From assembly GCA_027488255.1 (NCBI GenBank), contig JAIYBZ010000012.1, positions 29,230-93,229 of the forward strand: 64,000 nt of DNA, given 5' to 3'. Below, one piece after another: positions 28,871 to 37,261 of the stretch. The stretch's first letter is position 1, and each line of letters starts with the position of its first letter. The notes beneath the pieces were generated by a model that saw only the letters and a list, made by a program, of their open reading frames with translations, did not search any database and was not told the origin of the DNA. The position numbers and the translations under genes were made by a program. This stretch comes from Comamonadaceae bacterium. Lineage in GTDB: Bacteria; Pseudomonadota; Gammaproteobacteria; Burkholderiales; Burkholderiaceae_C.

Positions 28871-30982
28871 TTATTGAGCGCCCTGTGCAGGACGGTCCAA
28901 CAAAGCCTTCATCGACAACTTGATGCGGCCTTTTTCGTCGGTTTCCATCACTTTGACTTTGACGATTTGGCCTTCGCTCAAATAGTCGGTCACTTTTTCA
29001 ACACGCTCGTGGGCGATCTGGCTGATGTGCAGCAAACCGTCTTTGCCGGGCAGCAAATTGACCAGTGCACCGAAGTCCAAGATCTTGGTGACCGGGCCTT
29101 CGTAGACCTTGCCGATTTCAACTTCGGCGGTGATCTGCTCGATGCGGCTCTTGGCAATTTCTGCCTTCTCACCGTCGGTGGCGGCGATGGTGATGGTGCC
29201 GTCTTCCGCGATGTTGATCTGGCAACCGGTTTCTTCGGTCAGGGCGCGGATGGTGGCGCCGCCTTTGCCGATCACGTCACGGATTTTCTCGGGGTTGATC
29301 TTCATGTTGAAGAGCTTGGGCGCGAAATCAGACACTTCGGTGTTGGCTTCGCTCATCGCTTCTTGCATCTTGCCCAAGATGTGCATGCGCGCTTCTTTGG
29401 CTTGGGCCAAAGCGACTTGCATGATTTCTTTGGTAATGCCCTGGATCTTGATGTCCATCTGCAAAGCGGTGATGCCGTGGGTGGTACCGGCCACCTTGAA
29501 GTCCATATCGCCCAAGTGATCTTCGTCACCCAAGATGTCGGTCAGCACCGCAAAGCGGTTGTCTTCTTTGATCAGACCCATGGCGATGCCGGCCACGTGG
29601 GCTTTCATCGGCACACCTGCGTCCATCATCGACAAGCAGCCGCCGCAGACCGAAGCCATGGACGAAGAACCGTTCGACTCGGTGATCTCCGAGACCACGC
29701 GCAGGGTGTAGGGGAACTCTTCTTTGCTTGGCAGCACTGCCGCCAAAGCACGCTTGGCCAAACGGCCGTGGCCGATTTCGCGGCGCTTGGTCGAGCCCAT
29801 GCGGCCCACTTCGCCTGTGGCAAAGGGAGGCATGTTGTAGTGGAACATGAAGCGGTCTTCAAACTCACCGGCCAAGGCATCGATGCGCTGGGCATCGCGC
29901 TCGGTGCCCAAGGTGGTGATGACCAAGGCCTGTGTTTCGCCACGGGTGAACAAGGCCGAACCGTGGGTGCGGGGCAACACGCTGTTGCGGATTTCGATGG
30001 GGCGCACAGTGCGTGTGTCGCGGCCGTCGATGCGGGGCTCACCCGCCAAGATTTGGCTGCGCACAATGCGCGCTTCGATCTCGAACAACAGGTTGTCGAG
30101 CTTGACCGGATCAAAGGCCACGCCCTCGTCCGACAAAGCGGTTTTGACCGAAGCGTAGGCTTCGCGGCAAGCGTGGGTACGCGCTTGCTTGTTGCGAATT
30201 TGGTAAGCAGCGCGCAATTTGTCTTCGGCCAATGTGGCCAGCTTGGCTTCAAAAGCGGTGTCGCGGGCAGGCGCTTGCCAGTCCCACACCGGCTTGCCGG
30301 CTTCACGCACCAACTCGTGGATGGCGTTGATGGCAATGGCGGATTGCTCGTGGCCATACACGACACCGCCCAACATGATTTCTTCGGACAGTTGCAGGGC
30401 CTCAGATTCGACCATCAGCACAGCGGCTTCGGTACCGGCCACCACCAAATCCATCACGCTGTCTTTGCGCTGGGTTTGGCCGGGGTTGAGCACGTACTCG
30501 CCATTGATGTAACCGACGCGAGCAGCGCCGATGGGGCCGTTGAACGGGATGCCCGAGATGGACAAAGCGGCCGAGACGGCAATCATGGCCGCGATGTCGG
30601 CGTCCACTTCAGGATTCAAAGACACGGTATGCACGACCACGTGCACATCGTTGTAAAAGCCTTCGGGGAAGAGCGGGCGAATGGGGCGGTCGATCAGACG
30701 GCTGGTCAGGGTCTCGTGTTCGCTGGGCTTGGCTTCACGCTTGAAGAAGCTGCCAGGAATCTTGCCGGCTGCGTAGGTTTTCTCGATGTAGTCAACGGTC
30801 AATGGGAAAAAGTCTTGACCGGCTTTGGCGATTTTGGAGCCGACAACGGTGGCCAAAACCACGGTGCCTTCCATATCGAGCAGCACGGCGCCGCCGGCTT
30901 GGCGTGCCACTTCGCCAGTTTCCATCTTGACCGTGTGCTGGCCCCATTGGAATGTTTTGGTGACTTTGTTAAAAATAGACAT
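28871..30982 (-). CDS. pnp: polyribonucleotide nucleotidyltransferase (PNPase)
   Basis: 703 residues. Two RNase PH domains separated by an alpha-helical linker, the second with the active-site GRxxR region and [21 protein letters not shown] domain follows ([20 protein letters not shown]) and then an S1 domain ([24 protein letters not shown], here [19 protein letters not shown]). It degrades RNA 3' to 5' by phosphorolysis and scaffolds the degradosome. Located after rpsO, as in most bacteria, with a terminator between. Confidence 0.97.
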   Translation of the reverse strand: MSIFNKVTKTFQWGQHTVKMETGEVARQAGGAVLLDMEGTVVLATVVGSKIAKAGQDFFPLTVDYIEKTYAAGKIPGSFFKREAKPSEHETLTSRLIDRPIRPLFPEGFYNDVHVVVHTVSLNPEVDADIAAMIAVSAALSISGIPFNGPIGAARVGYINGEYVLNPGQTQRKDSVMDLVVAGTEAAVLMVESEALQLSEEIMLGGVVYGHEQSAIAINAIHELVREAGKPVWDWQAPARDTAFEAKLATLAEDKLRAAYQIRNKQARTHACREAYASVKTALSDEGVAFDPVKLDNLLFEIEARIVRSQILAGEPRIDGRDTRTVRPIEIRNSVLPRTHGSALFTRGETQALVITTLGTERDAQRIDALAGEFEDRFMFHYNMPPFATGEVGRMGSTKRREIGHGRLAKRALAAVLPSKEEFPYTLRVVSEITESNGSSSMASVCGGCLSMMDAGVPMKAHVAGIAMGLIKEDNRFAVLTDILGDEDHLGDMDFKVAGTTHGITALQMDIKIQGITKEIMQVALAQAKEARMHILGKMQEAMSEANTEVSDFAPKLFNMKINPEKIRDVIGKGGATIRALTEETGCQINIAEDGTITIAATDGEKAEIAKSRIEQITAEVEIGKVYEGPVTKILDFGALVNLLPGKDGLLHISQIAHERVEKVTDYLSEGQIVKVKVMETDEKGRIKLSMKALLDRPAQGAQ

Positions 30983-31124
30983 GTTCAGAACTCCTGATTA
31001 CAAAGGCGCATGAGGCTGCACCGTGGGCCCGGATTTGACGCTCTGAACTCGATGCCATTCCACAAAACCTTGCTTTGAAAGCCTTGTGGAATGACACAGC
31101 GCGAGATCGCCCTGACAAATTCCG

Positions 31125-31175
31125 ACTGAAAAAAGAATAAAGCGCCTGAGCTAGTGAACTAACTCAGGCGCTTTT
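31125..31175 (-). terminator. intrinsic terminator downstream of rpsO
   Basis: Twelve-base-pair stem (AAAGCGCCTGAG at 31139-31150 with CTCAGGCGCTTT at 31163-31174) and a 12-base loop. On the minus strand it is followed by a T-rich tail (TTTATTCTTTTTTC). It ends or attenuates rpsO transcripts before pnp, matching the rpsO-pnp arrangement of other bacteria. The plus-strand side also ends in TTTT, so it may be bidirectional. Confidence 0.85.
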
Positions 31176-31190
31176 CATCTGGAGAGACGA

Positions 31191-31457
31191 TTACTTGCGC
31201 AGGCCAAGCTTGGCGATCAGAGCAACGTAACGGTCAGCATCACGGGACTTGAGGTAGTCCAACAGCTTGCGGCGACGGCTCACCATGCGCAGCAAACCAC
31301 GGCGACCGTGATGGTCTTTGGCGTGTGTTTTGAAGTGGGGAGTCAGCTCGTTGATACGGGCTGTCAACAAAGCCACCTGAACTTCTGGGGACCCAGTGTC
31401 GTTGGCGGCGCGGGCATTGGCCTTGACGACCTCGGCCTTGATTGAAGATGCAATCAT
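31191..31457 (-). CDS. rpsO: 30S ribosomal protein S15
   Basis: 88 residues, full family length. Contains the S15 core segments [35 protein letters not shown] and the basic [11 protein letters not shown]. It binds 16S rRNA helices h20-h22. The mRNA leader of S15 is often an autoregulatory target; here about 107 bases separate the predicted transcription start from the ATG. Confidence 0.97.
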   Translation of the reverse strand: MIASSIKAEVVKANARAANDTGSPEVQVALLTARINELTPHFKTHAKDHHGRRGLLRMVSRRRKLLDYLKSRDADRYVALIAKLGLRK

Positions 31458-31570
31458 GGTTTTTTCCTTGTATTTCGCTCTGCACCCAACGGGCTGAAGC
31501 GAGGTTATTGACTTGCGCCACCCGCTGGAAAAGCCGATGGCGTGCGCTTTGCAAATCGCAAAACAGCCGG

Positions 31571-31599
31571 ATTATAGCCCGAAACCCCAGCCCTCCACA
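31571..31599 (-). promoter_or_regulatory. sigma-70 promoter for rpsO
   Basis: Read on the minus strand, a perfect -10 TATAAT (31571-31576) is preceded, across a 17-base spacer, by a weak -35 TGTGGA (31594-31599). It lies in the 236-base gap between rpsO and the aminotransferase gene and points at rpsO. Confidence 0.6.
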
Positions 31600-31655
31600 C
31601 CCCCTCCCCCACCGCCACGCCTGAGTCAGTGAATTCGGCAACCCATAACCTCCCT

Positions 31656-31676
31656 AATTGGGGTCAGATCCCAATT
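31656..31676. repeat. REP-like palindrome (GGGGTCAG core)
   Basis: Arms AATTGGG and CCCAATT are separated by GTCAGAT. This GGGGTCAG...CCCAATT palindrome resembles repetitive extragenic elements associated with REP-type (RAYT) transposases in many proteobacteria, recalled from general knowledge. It sits 18 bases from the 3' end of the aminotransferase gene. No second copy and no RAYT gene were seen in the window. Confidence 0.5.
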
Positions 31677-31693
31677 TAGGCTCATCCGTTGGA

Positions 31694-32893
31694 TCAGAGG
31701 GCTTTTGAGGGTTGCTGGGCCATCCAGGCTTTGAGGCGGTCGACCCCTTGGCGCAATCTGTCCAGGTCTTTGGAGGCGAAGCACCAGCGCAGCCACCCGG
31801 CTGCTTCAGGGGCAAAAGCTTCACCCGGGGCCAAGCCGAGGCCCGCTTCGGTGACCAGTCGCTTGGCTGTGGTGACCGCATCCGGATGGCCTTCGAGCTT
31901 GAAAAACGCGTACATCCCCCCCTTGGCGGGCGCCAATTGCACGCCGGGTATCGCCTGCAACAAGGGCACCAAGGTGTCGCGGCAGGCTTTCAAATGCGCC
32001 ACCACACGGGGGGTGATGTCGACGGTGTTTTGCAAAGCCACCACGCCGGCCCGCTGGGTAAAGACCGAAGCACACGAGGTGTTGAATTCGATCAGCTTGC
32101 CCATGTGGTGAGTCATGGCGGCGGGCATCACCAACCAGCCCAAGCGCCAGCCCGTCATCAAAAAACTCTTTGAAAAACTGTGCACCACCACCAAGCGGTC
32201 GTCGTCTTGGGCCACATCCAGAAAAGACGGCGCACAGCCATTGGCGGTGTCATTTTCAAAGTACAGGCGTTCATACACTTCGTCCGCCAGCACCCAAGTC
32301 CCGGTGCGCCGACAGTGTGCCAAGATCTCGGCTTGCTCTGCCTGCGTCAATGTCCATCCTGTGGGGTTGTTGGGCGAATTGACGATCAAGAGCCGCGTGC
32401 GAGACGTGATGGCCGCCTTGAGTGTGTCCATGTCGAGTTGCCACTGCCCCTGCACCGGTTGCAGCGCCACGCACGTCAAGTGGGCGCCCATGACCAAGGC
32501 TTGCGCCGTCAGATTCGGCCAAACGGGGGTGACGGCAACGACCTCGTCGCCGGCATCGATCAGGGCTTGCGCCGCCAACATCAAGGCGTTCACGCCACCC
32601 GAGGTGATCGCCAGACGGTCAACCCCAACGGGGCCGTGCAACTGCGTCATGTAGTCGGAGACGGCCTGGCGCAGCTCAGGCAAGCCCAAGTTGTGTCCGT
32701 AAAAAGTCTCCCCTTTTTGCAAAGAGTCGATCGCCGCTTGGCGCACGATGTCGGGTGTGACTTCGTCGGATTCGCCGAACCAAAAAGCCAGCACATCTGA
32801 GCGCCCCATGCCGGCATTGGCCACTTCACGAATTCGAGACTCTTCCAAGTCCATCACGGACTGACGCATGTAGGGAGGGGTATTGAGATTCAT
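31694..32893 (-). CDS. class I/II pyridoxal-phosphate aminotransferase
   Basis: 399 residues of the fold-type I aspartate aminotransferase family. Substrate region FYGHNLGLPELRQAV, the NSPNNPTGW loop with the PLP-ring Asn, ADEVYERLYF with the Asp/Tyr contacts, and the Schiff-base Lys in HSFSKSFLMTGWRLGW. The C-terminal substrate-carboxylate Arg is in GWLRWCFA. Amino acid substrate cannot be assigned. ATG at 32893 (MNLNTPPYMRQSV) is chosen; the frame extension to 32941 has no similarity. Transcribed away from the small secreted protein at 32998. Confidence 0.9.
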   Translation of the reverse strand: MNLNTPPYMRQSVMDLEESRIREVANAGMGRSDVLAFWFGESDEVTPDIVRQAAIDSLQKGETFYGHNLGLPELRQAVSDYMTQLHGPVGVDRLAITSGGVNALMLAAQALIDAGDEVVAVTPVWPNLTAQALVMGAHLTCVALQPVQGQWQLDMDTLKAAITSRTRLLIVNSPNNPTGWTLTQAEQAEILAHCRRTGTWVLADEVYERLYFENDTANGCAPSFLDVAQDDDRLVVVHSFSKSFLMTGWRLGWLVMPAAMTHHMGKLIEFNTSCASVFTQRAGVVALQNTVDITPRVVAHLKACRDTLVPLLQAIPGVQLAPAKGGMYAFFKLEGHPDAVTTAKRLVTEAGLGLAPGEAFAPEAAGWLRWCFASKDLDRLRQGVDRLKAWMAQQPSKAL

Positions 32894-32997
32894 GCCCTCA
32901 TCGTAACGGCTTGTCTGAGGCCAACGTGTCTCCCCTTGCACACCAGCGCCAGCGGCCTATGATGAGGCTGCATCACACTCAGCCCCAAGGAAAGCAC

Positions 32998-33261
32998 ATG
33001 AAGACACACCGACGGGGCATCGCGCACTTCAGTTGGGCCTGCTGCTTTGGCGGCTTGATGTTTTGCTCTGCCAGCCAGGGCGCCGACTCCTTTCAAGCCC
33101 TCAGCCAGACCGATAAACCGGCCAAGGCGCAAAAAAACAAAGGCGCCAAAAAACCTCCCGTCTCAGGCTCTGCAGAAAGCCCCGCACAGCGAGACCAACG
33201 CCTTTGGCGAGAGTGCCGCGGCAAGCCAAATGCAGGGGCCTGCGAAGGATTTGCCTCTTGA
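32998..33261 (+). CDS. small predicted secreted protein, function unknown
   Basis: 87 residues from ATG 32998, with AAGGAAAGC just upstream. A basic N-terminus (MKTHRRG) precedes a hydrophobic stretch (FSWACCFGGLMFCSASQGAD) that looks like a signal peptide with cleavage near SQGA. The mature part is short, Lys-rich and hydrophilic and ends with two Cys (WRECRGKPNAGACEGFAS). No family is recognised. The Cys pair could form a disulphide. Earlier in-frame Met codons lack ribosome-binding sites. Confidence 0.6.
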   Translation: MKTHRRGIAHFSWACCFGGLMFCSASQGADSFQALSQTDKPAKAQKNKGAKKPPVSGSAESPAQRDQRLWRECRGKPNAGACEGFAS

Positions 33262-33432
33262 TGCCGGACTTGTTAAAAACTGCTGAAAAAATAAGCATCG
33301 ACCGGCAACCCAACAGGCATGCCCTTTTGAGGGATTATTCAAGTACTTATCCACAGCTTTGGACACGAACTTTGGGGATACACAGTCCGCTGCATGACTG
33401 ACAGCCCATGGGCCATTCTTTACATTGAAAAC

Positions 33433-34068
33433 ATGATGCATTTTTATGAACCCCACTTGGGCCATGGCCTGCGACACGATCCGTTCAACGCGATCGTGGG
33501 CCCCCGCCCGATTGGCTGGATTTCCAGTCAGAGCGCCACGGGGGTGCTCAACTTGGCGCCCTACAGTTTTTTCAATGCCTTCAATTACGTGCCCCCCGTG
33601 ATTGGGTTTTCCAGCATCGGCCGCAAAGACACGTTGAACAACATCGAGGCCACAGGTGAGTTTGTGTGGAATTTGGTGACACGCGAGCTGGCCGAAGTGA
33701 TGAACAAAACCTGCGAGGCTGTGCCACCCGAAGTGGACGAATTTGCGCTGGCAGGCCTGACGCCCGAAGCCTCGCGCATCGTGCAAGTGCCGCGTGTGGC
33801 CGAGAGCCGTGTGAGCTTTGAATGCCGATGCACACAAATCGTACAACTGACCGATTTGCAAGGCCAAAAAATAGACACGTGGATGGTGTTTGGCCAAGTG
33901 CTGGGCATCCACATTGACCCTAGGCTCATCAAAGACGGGGTCTATGACACCGCCGAAGCTGGCCACCTGTTGCGCGGCGGCGGTGCGGCCGATTACTTCA
34001 CCATCGGGCCCACACAGCGCTTCAAAATGTACCGCCCCGAAAGCGGTGCGCGCGACCTGCCCAAATAA
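33433..34068 (+). CDS. flavin reductase-like FMN-binding split-barrel protein
   Basis: 211 residues. Family landmarks are PFNAIVGPRPIGWISSQSATG, NLAPYSFFNAFNYVPPVIGFS with the flavin-contact SFF segment, and GRKDTLNNIEATGEFVWNL. Members bind FMN and act as NADH:flavin reductases or as flavin-dependent oxygenase-like proteins of unknown substrate. ATG at 33433 or 33436 is favoured; a GTG/ATG-led frame from 33394 is possible. The gap before it (33262-33432) holds only an isolated TTATCCACA. Confidence 0.85.
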   Translation: MMHFYEPHLGHGLRHDPFNAIVGPRPIGWISSQSATGVLNLAPYSFFNAFNYVPPVIGFSSIGRKDTLNNIEATGEFVWNLVTRELAEVMNKTCEAVPPEVDEFALAGLTPEASRIVQVPRVAESRVSFECRCTQIVQLTDLQGQKIDTWMVFGQVLGIHIDPRLIKDGVYDTAEAGHLLRGGGAADYFTIGPTQRFKMYRPESGARDLPK

Positions 34069-34084
34069 GCCAAGCCCAGCACCT

Positions 34085-34684
34085 TCAAGACTTCAGGTGC
34101 ATGCCTTGGGCTTTGGCCCCATCGTGCATCAACTGGGCAATGCTGGAGGGACCCAATAACTGCATGGGGGTTTTGTCAGCCAAGTCCAGCGCGGTCCGAC
34201 TGAAGATGCCCAGGCACATGCAGGAGCATGAAAACGCCTCCATGCTTTCCCGGGCCGCCAGCATGTCGCGCAGATGTTCTGCGCCCAGCGTTGCGGCTTT
34301 CCAGCGCTTGGCACTGACCAAAGTGGTTTTCCCGTTTTTGCGAATCTGAAAATCAGCCGGCCCTTGTTCCATGCGGCTCACTTCAAAACCTTGCGAGCGC
34401 AAACCTTCTTCGACCAAGATCGAAAAATCTCGCCACCCCATTTGGCGCGCCTCTTCGACCAAGGTGTTGATGCGGTCCGTGCCAATGGCGTTTCTCTGTC
34501 GCCAAGCCGCCATGACGCCAATGACAAAAAATGGAAAGGCGCCCAACATCCCAGGAATTTTGTAGTCCTCGGGCAACAACGCCCCCGCCACCAAGGCCAC
34601 CGCCAGCATCACCAGAAAACTGACCCACCAAGGGGACCGCAACAAAGCCGCAAAGAGCGACTTTTCAGACATTTTGAATTTCAT
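34085..34684 (-). CDS. membrane-anchored restriction endonuclease-like (Mrr-fold) protein
   Basis: About 199 residues. Two N-terminal membrane segments (WWVSFLVMLAVALVAGALL and IPGMLGAFPFFVIGVMAAW) are followed by an Mrr-type PD-(D/E)XK domain: FSILVEEGLRSQGFEV, the Asp of GPADFQI, and VSAKRWK. In Mrr enzymes the last motif is usually Q/E-x-K with Cys (QCKRW); here it reads SAK, so the Gln is missing and cleavage activity is doubtful. It may bind DNA at the membrane without cutting. Start at 34684, with 34672 possible. Lies just after the cho terminator. Confidence 0.7.
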   Translation of the reverse strand: MKFKMSEKSLFAALLRSPWWVSFLVMLAVALVAGALLPEDYKIPGMLGAFPFFVIGVMAAWRQRNAIGTDRINTLVEEARQMGWRDFSILVEEGLRSQGFEVSRMEQGPADFQIRKNGKTTLVSAKRWKAATLGAEHLRDMLAARESMEAFSCSCMCLGIFSRTALDLADKTPMQLLGPSSIAQLMHDGAKAQGMHLKS

Positions 34685-34691
34685 GGACTCA

Positions 34692-34740
34692 ATAAATAAA
34701 GGCCGGCCCGTGGACTTCATGTCCATTCAATGGGGCCGGC
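34692..34740 (-). terminator. terminator downstream of cho
   Basis: Outer arms GCCGGCCC (34702-34709) and GGGCCGGC (34733-34740) enclose a nested hairpin TGGAC/GTCCA. On the minus strand it is followed by CTTTATTTATT. It lies 62 bases after the cho stop and just ahead of the Mrr-like gene. Confidence 0.65.
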
Positions 34741-34802
34741 AAGTTCAAGGCAGCCAGTTTAGCGGGGTCTGAAACTCCGTAGCGGGCGTGAGGGCGCAGG
34801 CT

Positions 34803-35669
34803 TCACAAAGGCACGATCGGCAAACTCTGTGTCATCAAGGGACGGCACAAAATTTTGTAGCCGTCGGCATCAAAGCCCGAAGACATGTGTCGCGCTTGCT
34901 GGCTCAACTGGCGGGCGGCCTCCAGCGAAGGGGCACTGCCCAAGTAACACCAATGGTGCACCACGTGAATCTGCGTGAACTCTGCGTCTTGCTCGACCAC
35001 ACCCACGCAGCCCGTGTGCGGCCAGCACATGACACGCAATGCGTTCAACTGGGCAAGCAGCCTCTCGGTGTGCGCCGCTTGGCTTTCGTCACCTCGGCAC
35101 ACCCCCGCGCATTGCTTGATCGCCGCCCGAAAACAGGCTTTACCGGGCGCAAGTTTTTCAAGGCCGAGTGCCCCGTAACACAAGCGGTGCTGGTCGGCGA
35201 TTTCCCGCAATGCCTCCAGCGCGGCATGGCGACTTGCATACAAACCAAACAGATCGGGCGCGGTGGCAAAGTCGACATCACGGGCATACACCACTTGAGG
35301 ACCCTGCTCGGTCCATTGCAAGCTGCACAGCTGTTGGTTGCGCCTGAGTTTTTGGTTGAACAAGGGTTGTTGCAGCTTGATCATCTGCGCTTCCAACAGC
35401 AAGGCGCCAATCTCCCCCGCCGTTCGGATGTAACTGATGCGGCGCGTCTGGCGCAACATGCGCGCTTCGTCTTCGGTTCTGAGATGCGACAACAAGCGGG
35501 CACGGATGTTGATGCTTTTTCCAATGTACAAAGGCAAATCGCCCGCCTCACCGTGAAAGGTGTACACCCCAGCCGACGTCGGTGCATCTTCGATGGCCTC
35601 GCGCAAGTGCTGCGGATAGGCATAGGCCTCTCGGCTTTCAACGGCAACTAGGGGTCGGGACTTGGGCAT
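34803..35669 (-). CDS. cho: UvrC-like excision nuclease Cho (GIY-YIG)
   Basis: 288 residues. The GIY-YIG nuclease domain has GVYTFHG, LYIGKSINIRARLLSHLR with the catalytic Arg, the metal-binding Glu in GALLLEAQMIK and PLFNQKLR. A UvrC-type Cys-rich segment follows (CFRAAIKQCAGVCRGDES). There is no UvrC C-terminal RNase H-like or HhH domain, so it matches Cho, which makes the 3' incision at bulky lesions in nucleotide excision repair. The length fits E. coli Cho. A LexA box 48 bases upstream of the start predicts SOS induction, as in E. coli. Confidence 0.9.
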   Translation of the reverse strand: MPKSRPLVAVESREAYAYPQHLREAIEDAPTSAGVYTFHGEAGDLPLYIGKSINIRARLLSHLRTEDEARMLRQTRRISYIRTAGEIGALLLEAQMIKLQQPLFNQKLRRNQQLCSLQWTEQGPQVVYARDVDFATAPDLFGLYASRHAALEALREIADQHRLCYGALGLEKLAPGKACFRAAIKQCAGVCRGDESQAAHTERLLAQLNALRVMCWPHTGCVGVVEQDAEFTQIHVVHHWCYLGSAPSLEAARQLSQQARHMSSGFDADGYKILCRPLMTQSLPIVPL

Positions 35670-35716
35670 CAGCGTTGGGGGCTTGGGCAGAGAAAAATCG
35701 GCAACTGACCGATAAA

Positions 35717-35736
35717 GACTGTTTTTTTATACAGTA
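35717..35736. promoter_or_regulatory. LexA (SOS) box between cho and a divergent transcript
   Basis: The 20-mer GACTGTTTTTTTATACAGTA has the CTG-N10-CAG core with an A/T-only spacer and reads TACTGTATAAAAAAACAGTC on the minus strand, very close to E. coli LexA boxes. It is 48 bases upstream of cho on one side and overlaps a possible plus-strand -10 (TATACA 35728-35733, -35 CTGACC 35705-35710, 17-base spacer) on the other. Confidence 0.82.
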
Positions 35737-35739
35737 TAC

Positions 35740-35820
35740 TGAGGGCGTCAAGCTGCCTGCAGTTGCCTGACTTTTTCATTTAACAACGCCCCGCGGTTCA
35801 CCGCTAGGGGCGTTTTTTTT
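35740..35820 (+). ncRNA. candidate SOS-controlled small RNA
   Basis: About 80 bases starting just after the LexA box and ending in a strong terminator. The 5' half folds into an imperfect hairpin (GTCAAGCTGCC ... TTGCCTGAC). It is followed by an A/T-rich single-stranded stretch (TTTTTCATTTAACA) that resembles an Hfq site, and then the terminator stem. There is no ATG-led frame inside. No gene on the plus strand nearby needs this terminator. No known RNA family is recognised. Transcription itself is inferred. Confidence 0.4.
35785..35820 (+). terminator. strong intrinsic terminator
   Basis: Stem AACGCCCC/GGGGCGTT extended by GCGG/CCGC with a TTCA loop, then an unbroken run of eight T. It works only in the plus direction, because the minus-strand side lacks T. 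It therefore does not serve the convergent binding-protein gene that ends at 35885. Confidence 0.85.
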
Positions 35821-35884
35821 GCTCGGTTTGTGCGCGCCACGTAAGTCAAGTACGCCATGTTCGCCATGCACGCCATGCCCTTCA

Positions 35885-37198
35885 TCAACGGGGGCGGCTC
35901 ATCTTGCAAGTGCTGGGCAGACGCGCTTGCTCGGCCTTGATTTGTCGGATCACCTTGAACCCATAACCCGACCCTTCCACATCAAACGGCACACCGGGTG
36001 CGCCTTGACGTTGCATCACCCCCACCACCAGGGGTTGCTGAAACTGGTGGTCTTCGGCGCGCATGAATCCTGTTTGCCCCGCCATGCTGACGCGCGATTT
36101 TTCCAGCGCCAGCGCCACCCCGACCGGGTCGGTGTTGCCGGCTTTTTCAATCGCTTGCGCCAAGGCCTCGATCATGAGTTGCATGCGCACATGCACATAG
36201 TCTTCCGAGGGTTTGCTGAAACGCTTGCGAAACGATTGGTAAAAAGCCTCACTGGCTTTGCCCGGCACATTGGGCAGCCAATCGGCCACCGCAATCACGC
36301 GGTCCACCCCGGCATCGCCCAGAGCAGCAGGCGCGCCCAGCGCATTGCCATAAAAGGTGTAGAACTTGCCTTCATAACCCGACTCGCGGGCCGCTTTGAC
36401 CAGCAAGGTGAGGTCGTTGCCCCAATTGCCCGTGATGACCGCTTGTGCGCCACTGGCCTTGATCTTGGCGGCATAAGGCAAAAAGTCTTTCACGCGACCC
36501 ATGGGGTGCAACTCTTCGCCGACAACCGCCACATCGGGGCGTTGCTCGGCCAACTGGCGTTTGGCTTCGCGCAGCACCGCTTGGCCAAAACTGTAATCTT
36601 GACCAATCAAATACGCCGATTTGACGGATTTGTCTTCTGCCAAAACCTGCATCAAGGCCGTCATGCGCATGTCGGCATGCGCGTCAAATCGAAAATGCCA
36701 AAAGCTGCATTTCTCGTTGGTCAAAATAGGATCCACCGCCGAGTAATTCAAAAACAAGACTCGCTTGTTGGGCTCGCGTTCGTTGTGCTTGTTGATGGCG
36801 TCGATCAAGGCGGCGGCATTGGCCGACGAATTGCCTTGCAGCACCACTTGTGCGCCGTCGTCAATGGCCGATTTCAAGGCCGACAGGGCTTCTTCACTCT
36901 GCCCTTTGCTGTCGTAGCGTTCTAACTCGAGCCTTTGTGTGCCCAGCGCGGTTTTGACACCGCCACGCGCGTTGACCCGCTCAATGGCCCACACGATGTT
37001 GCGCACCACGGCCTCGCCGGTGTTGCCAAAAGGCCCACTCAGTCCTTCGATCAGGGCCAACTTGATAGGGGCCAAAGTTGGGGCCGAAGCCTGTGCCGAA
37101 GATTGAGCTGAAGTTTGCGCCCGCACAACACCTCCGTGCAGACACAACAACACCAAAGCGCCCAACAGGCAGCGTCGAGAAAAAGCAAACAAAGACAT
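35885..37198 (-). CDS. branched-chain amino-acid-type ABC transporter binding protein (orphan)
   Basis: 437 residues with a signal peptide (RRCLLGALVLLCLHGGVVRA) and a LivK-type type I periplasmic-binding fold: IKLALIEGLSGPFGNTGEA, ARGGVKT, and VVLQGNSSANAAALIDAIN. The family binds branched-chain amino acids, amides, urea or aromatic acids. No permease or ATPase gene is adjacent, so it must work with components elsewhere, act as a sensor, or be a solitary paralogue. A Ser/Ala/Gln-rich linker follows the signal peptide. Confidence 0.85.
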   Translation of the reverse strand: MSLFAFSRRCLLGALVLLCLHGGVVRAQTSAQSSAQASAPTLAPIKLALIEGLSGPFGNTGEAVVRNIVWAIERVNARGGVKTALGTQRLELERYDSKGQSEEALSALKSAIDDGAQVVLQGNSSANAAALIDAINKHNEREPNKRVLFLNYSAVDPILTNEKCSFWHFRFDAHADMRMTALMQVLAEDKSVKSAYLIGQDYSFGQAVLREAKRQLAEQRPDVAVVGEELHPMGRVKDFLPYAAKIKASGAQAVITGNWGNDLTLLVKAARESGYEGKFYTFYGNALGAPAALGDAGVDRVIAVADWLPNVPGKASEAFYQSFRKRFSKPSEDYVHVRMQLMIEALAQAIEKAGNTDPVGVALALEKSRVSMAGQTGFMRAEDHQFQQPLVVGVMQRQGAPGVPFDVEGSGYGFKVIRQIKAEQARLPSTCKMSRPR

Positions 37199-37261
37199 TT
37201 TTTTAAGGGTCTCGAACCGATCGAGAAATAAAGCAAAGGCGCGCAGTGTAACGGCTGACCT

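Noticed and set aside
28874..30997. A 707-codon plus-strand frame opposite pnp.
   Set aside because: Antisense shadow with no family similarity; PNPase domains are on the minus strand.
33347..33355. TTATCCACA, a perfect DnaA box, in the gap before the flavin reductase gene.
   Set aside because: A single box without dnaA, dnaN, further boxes or an AT-rich unwinding region; not an origin.
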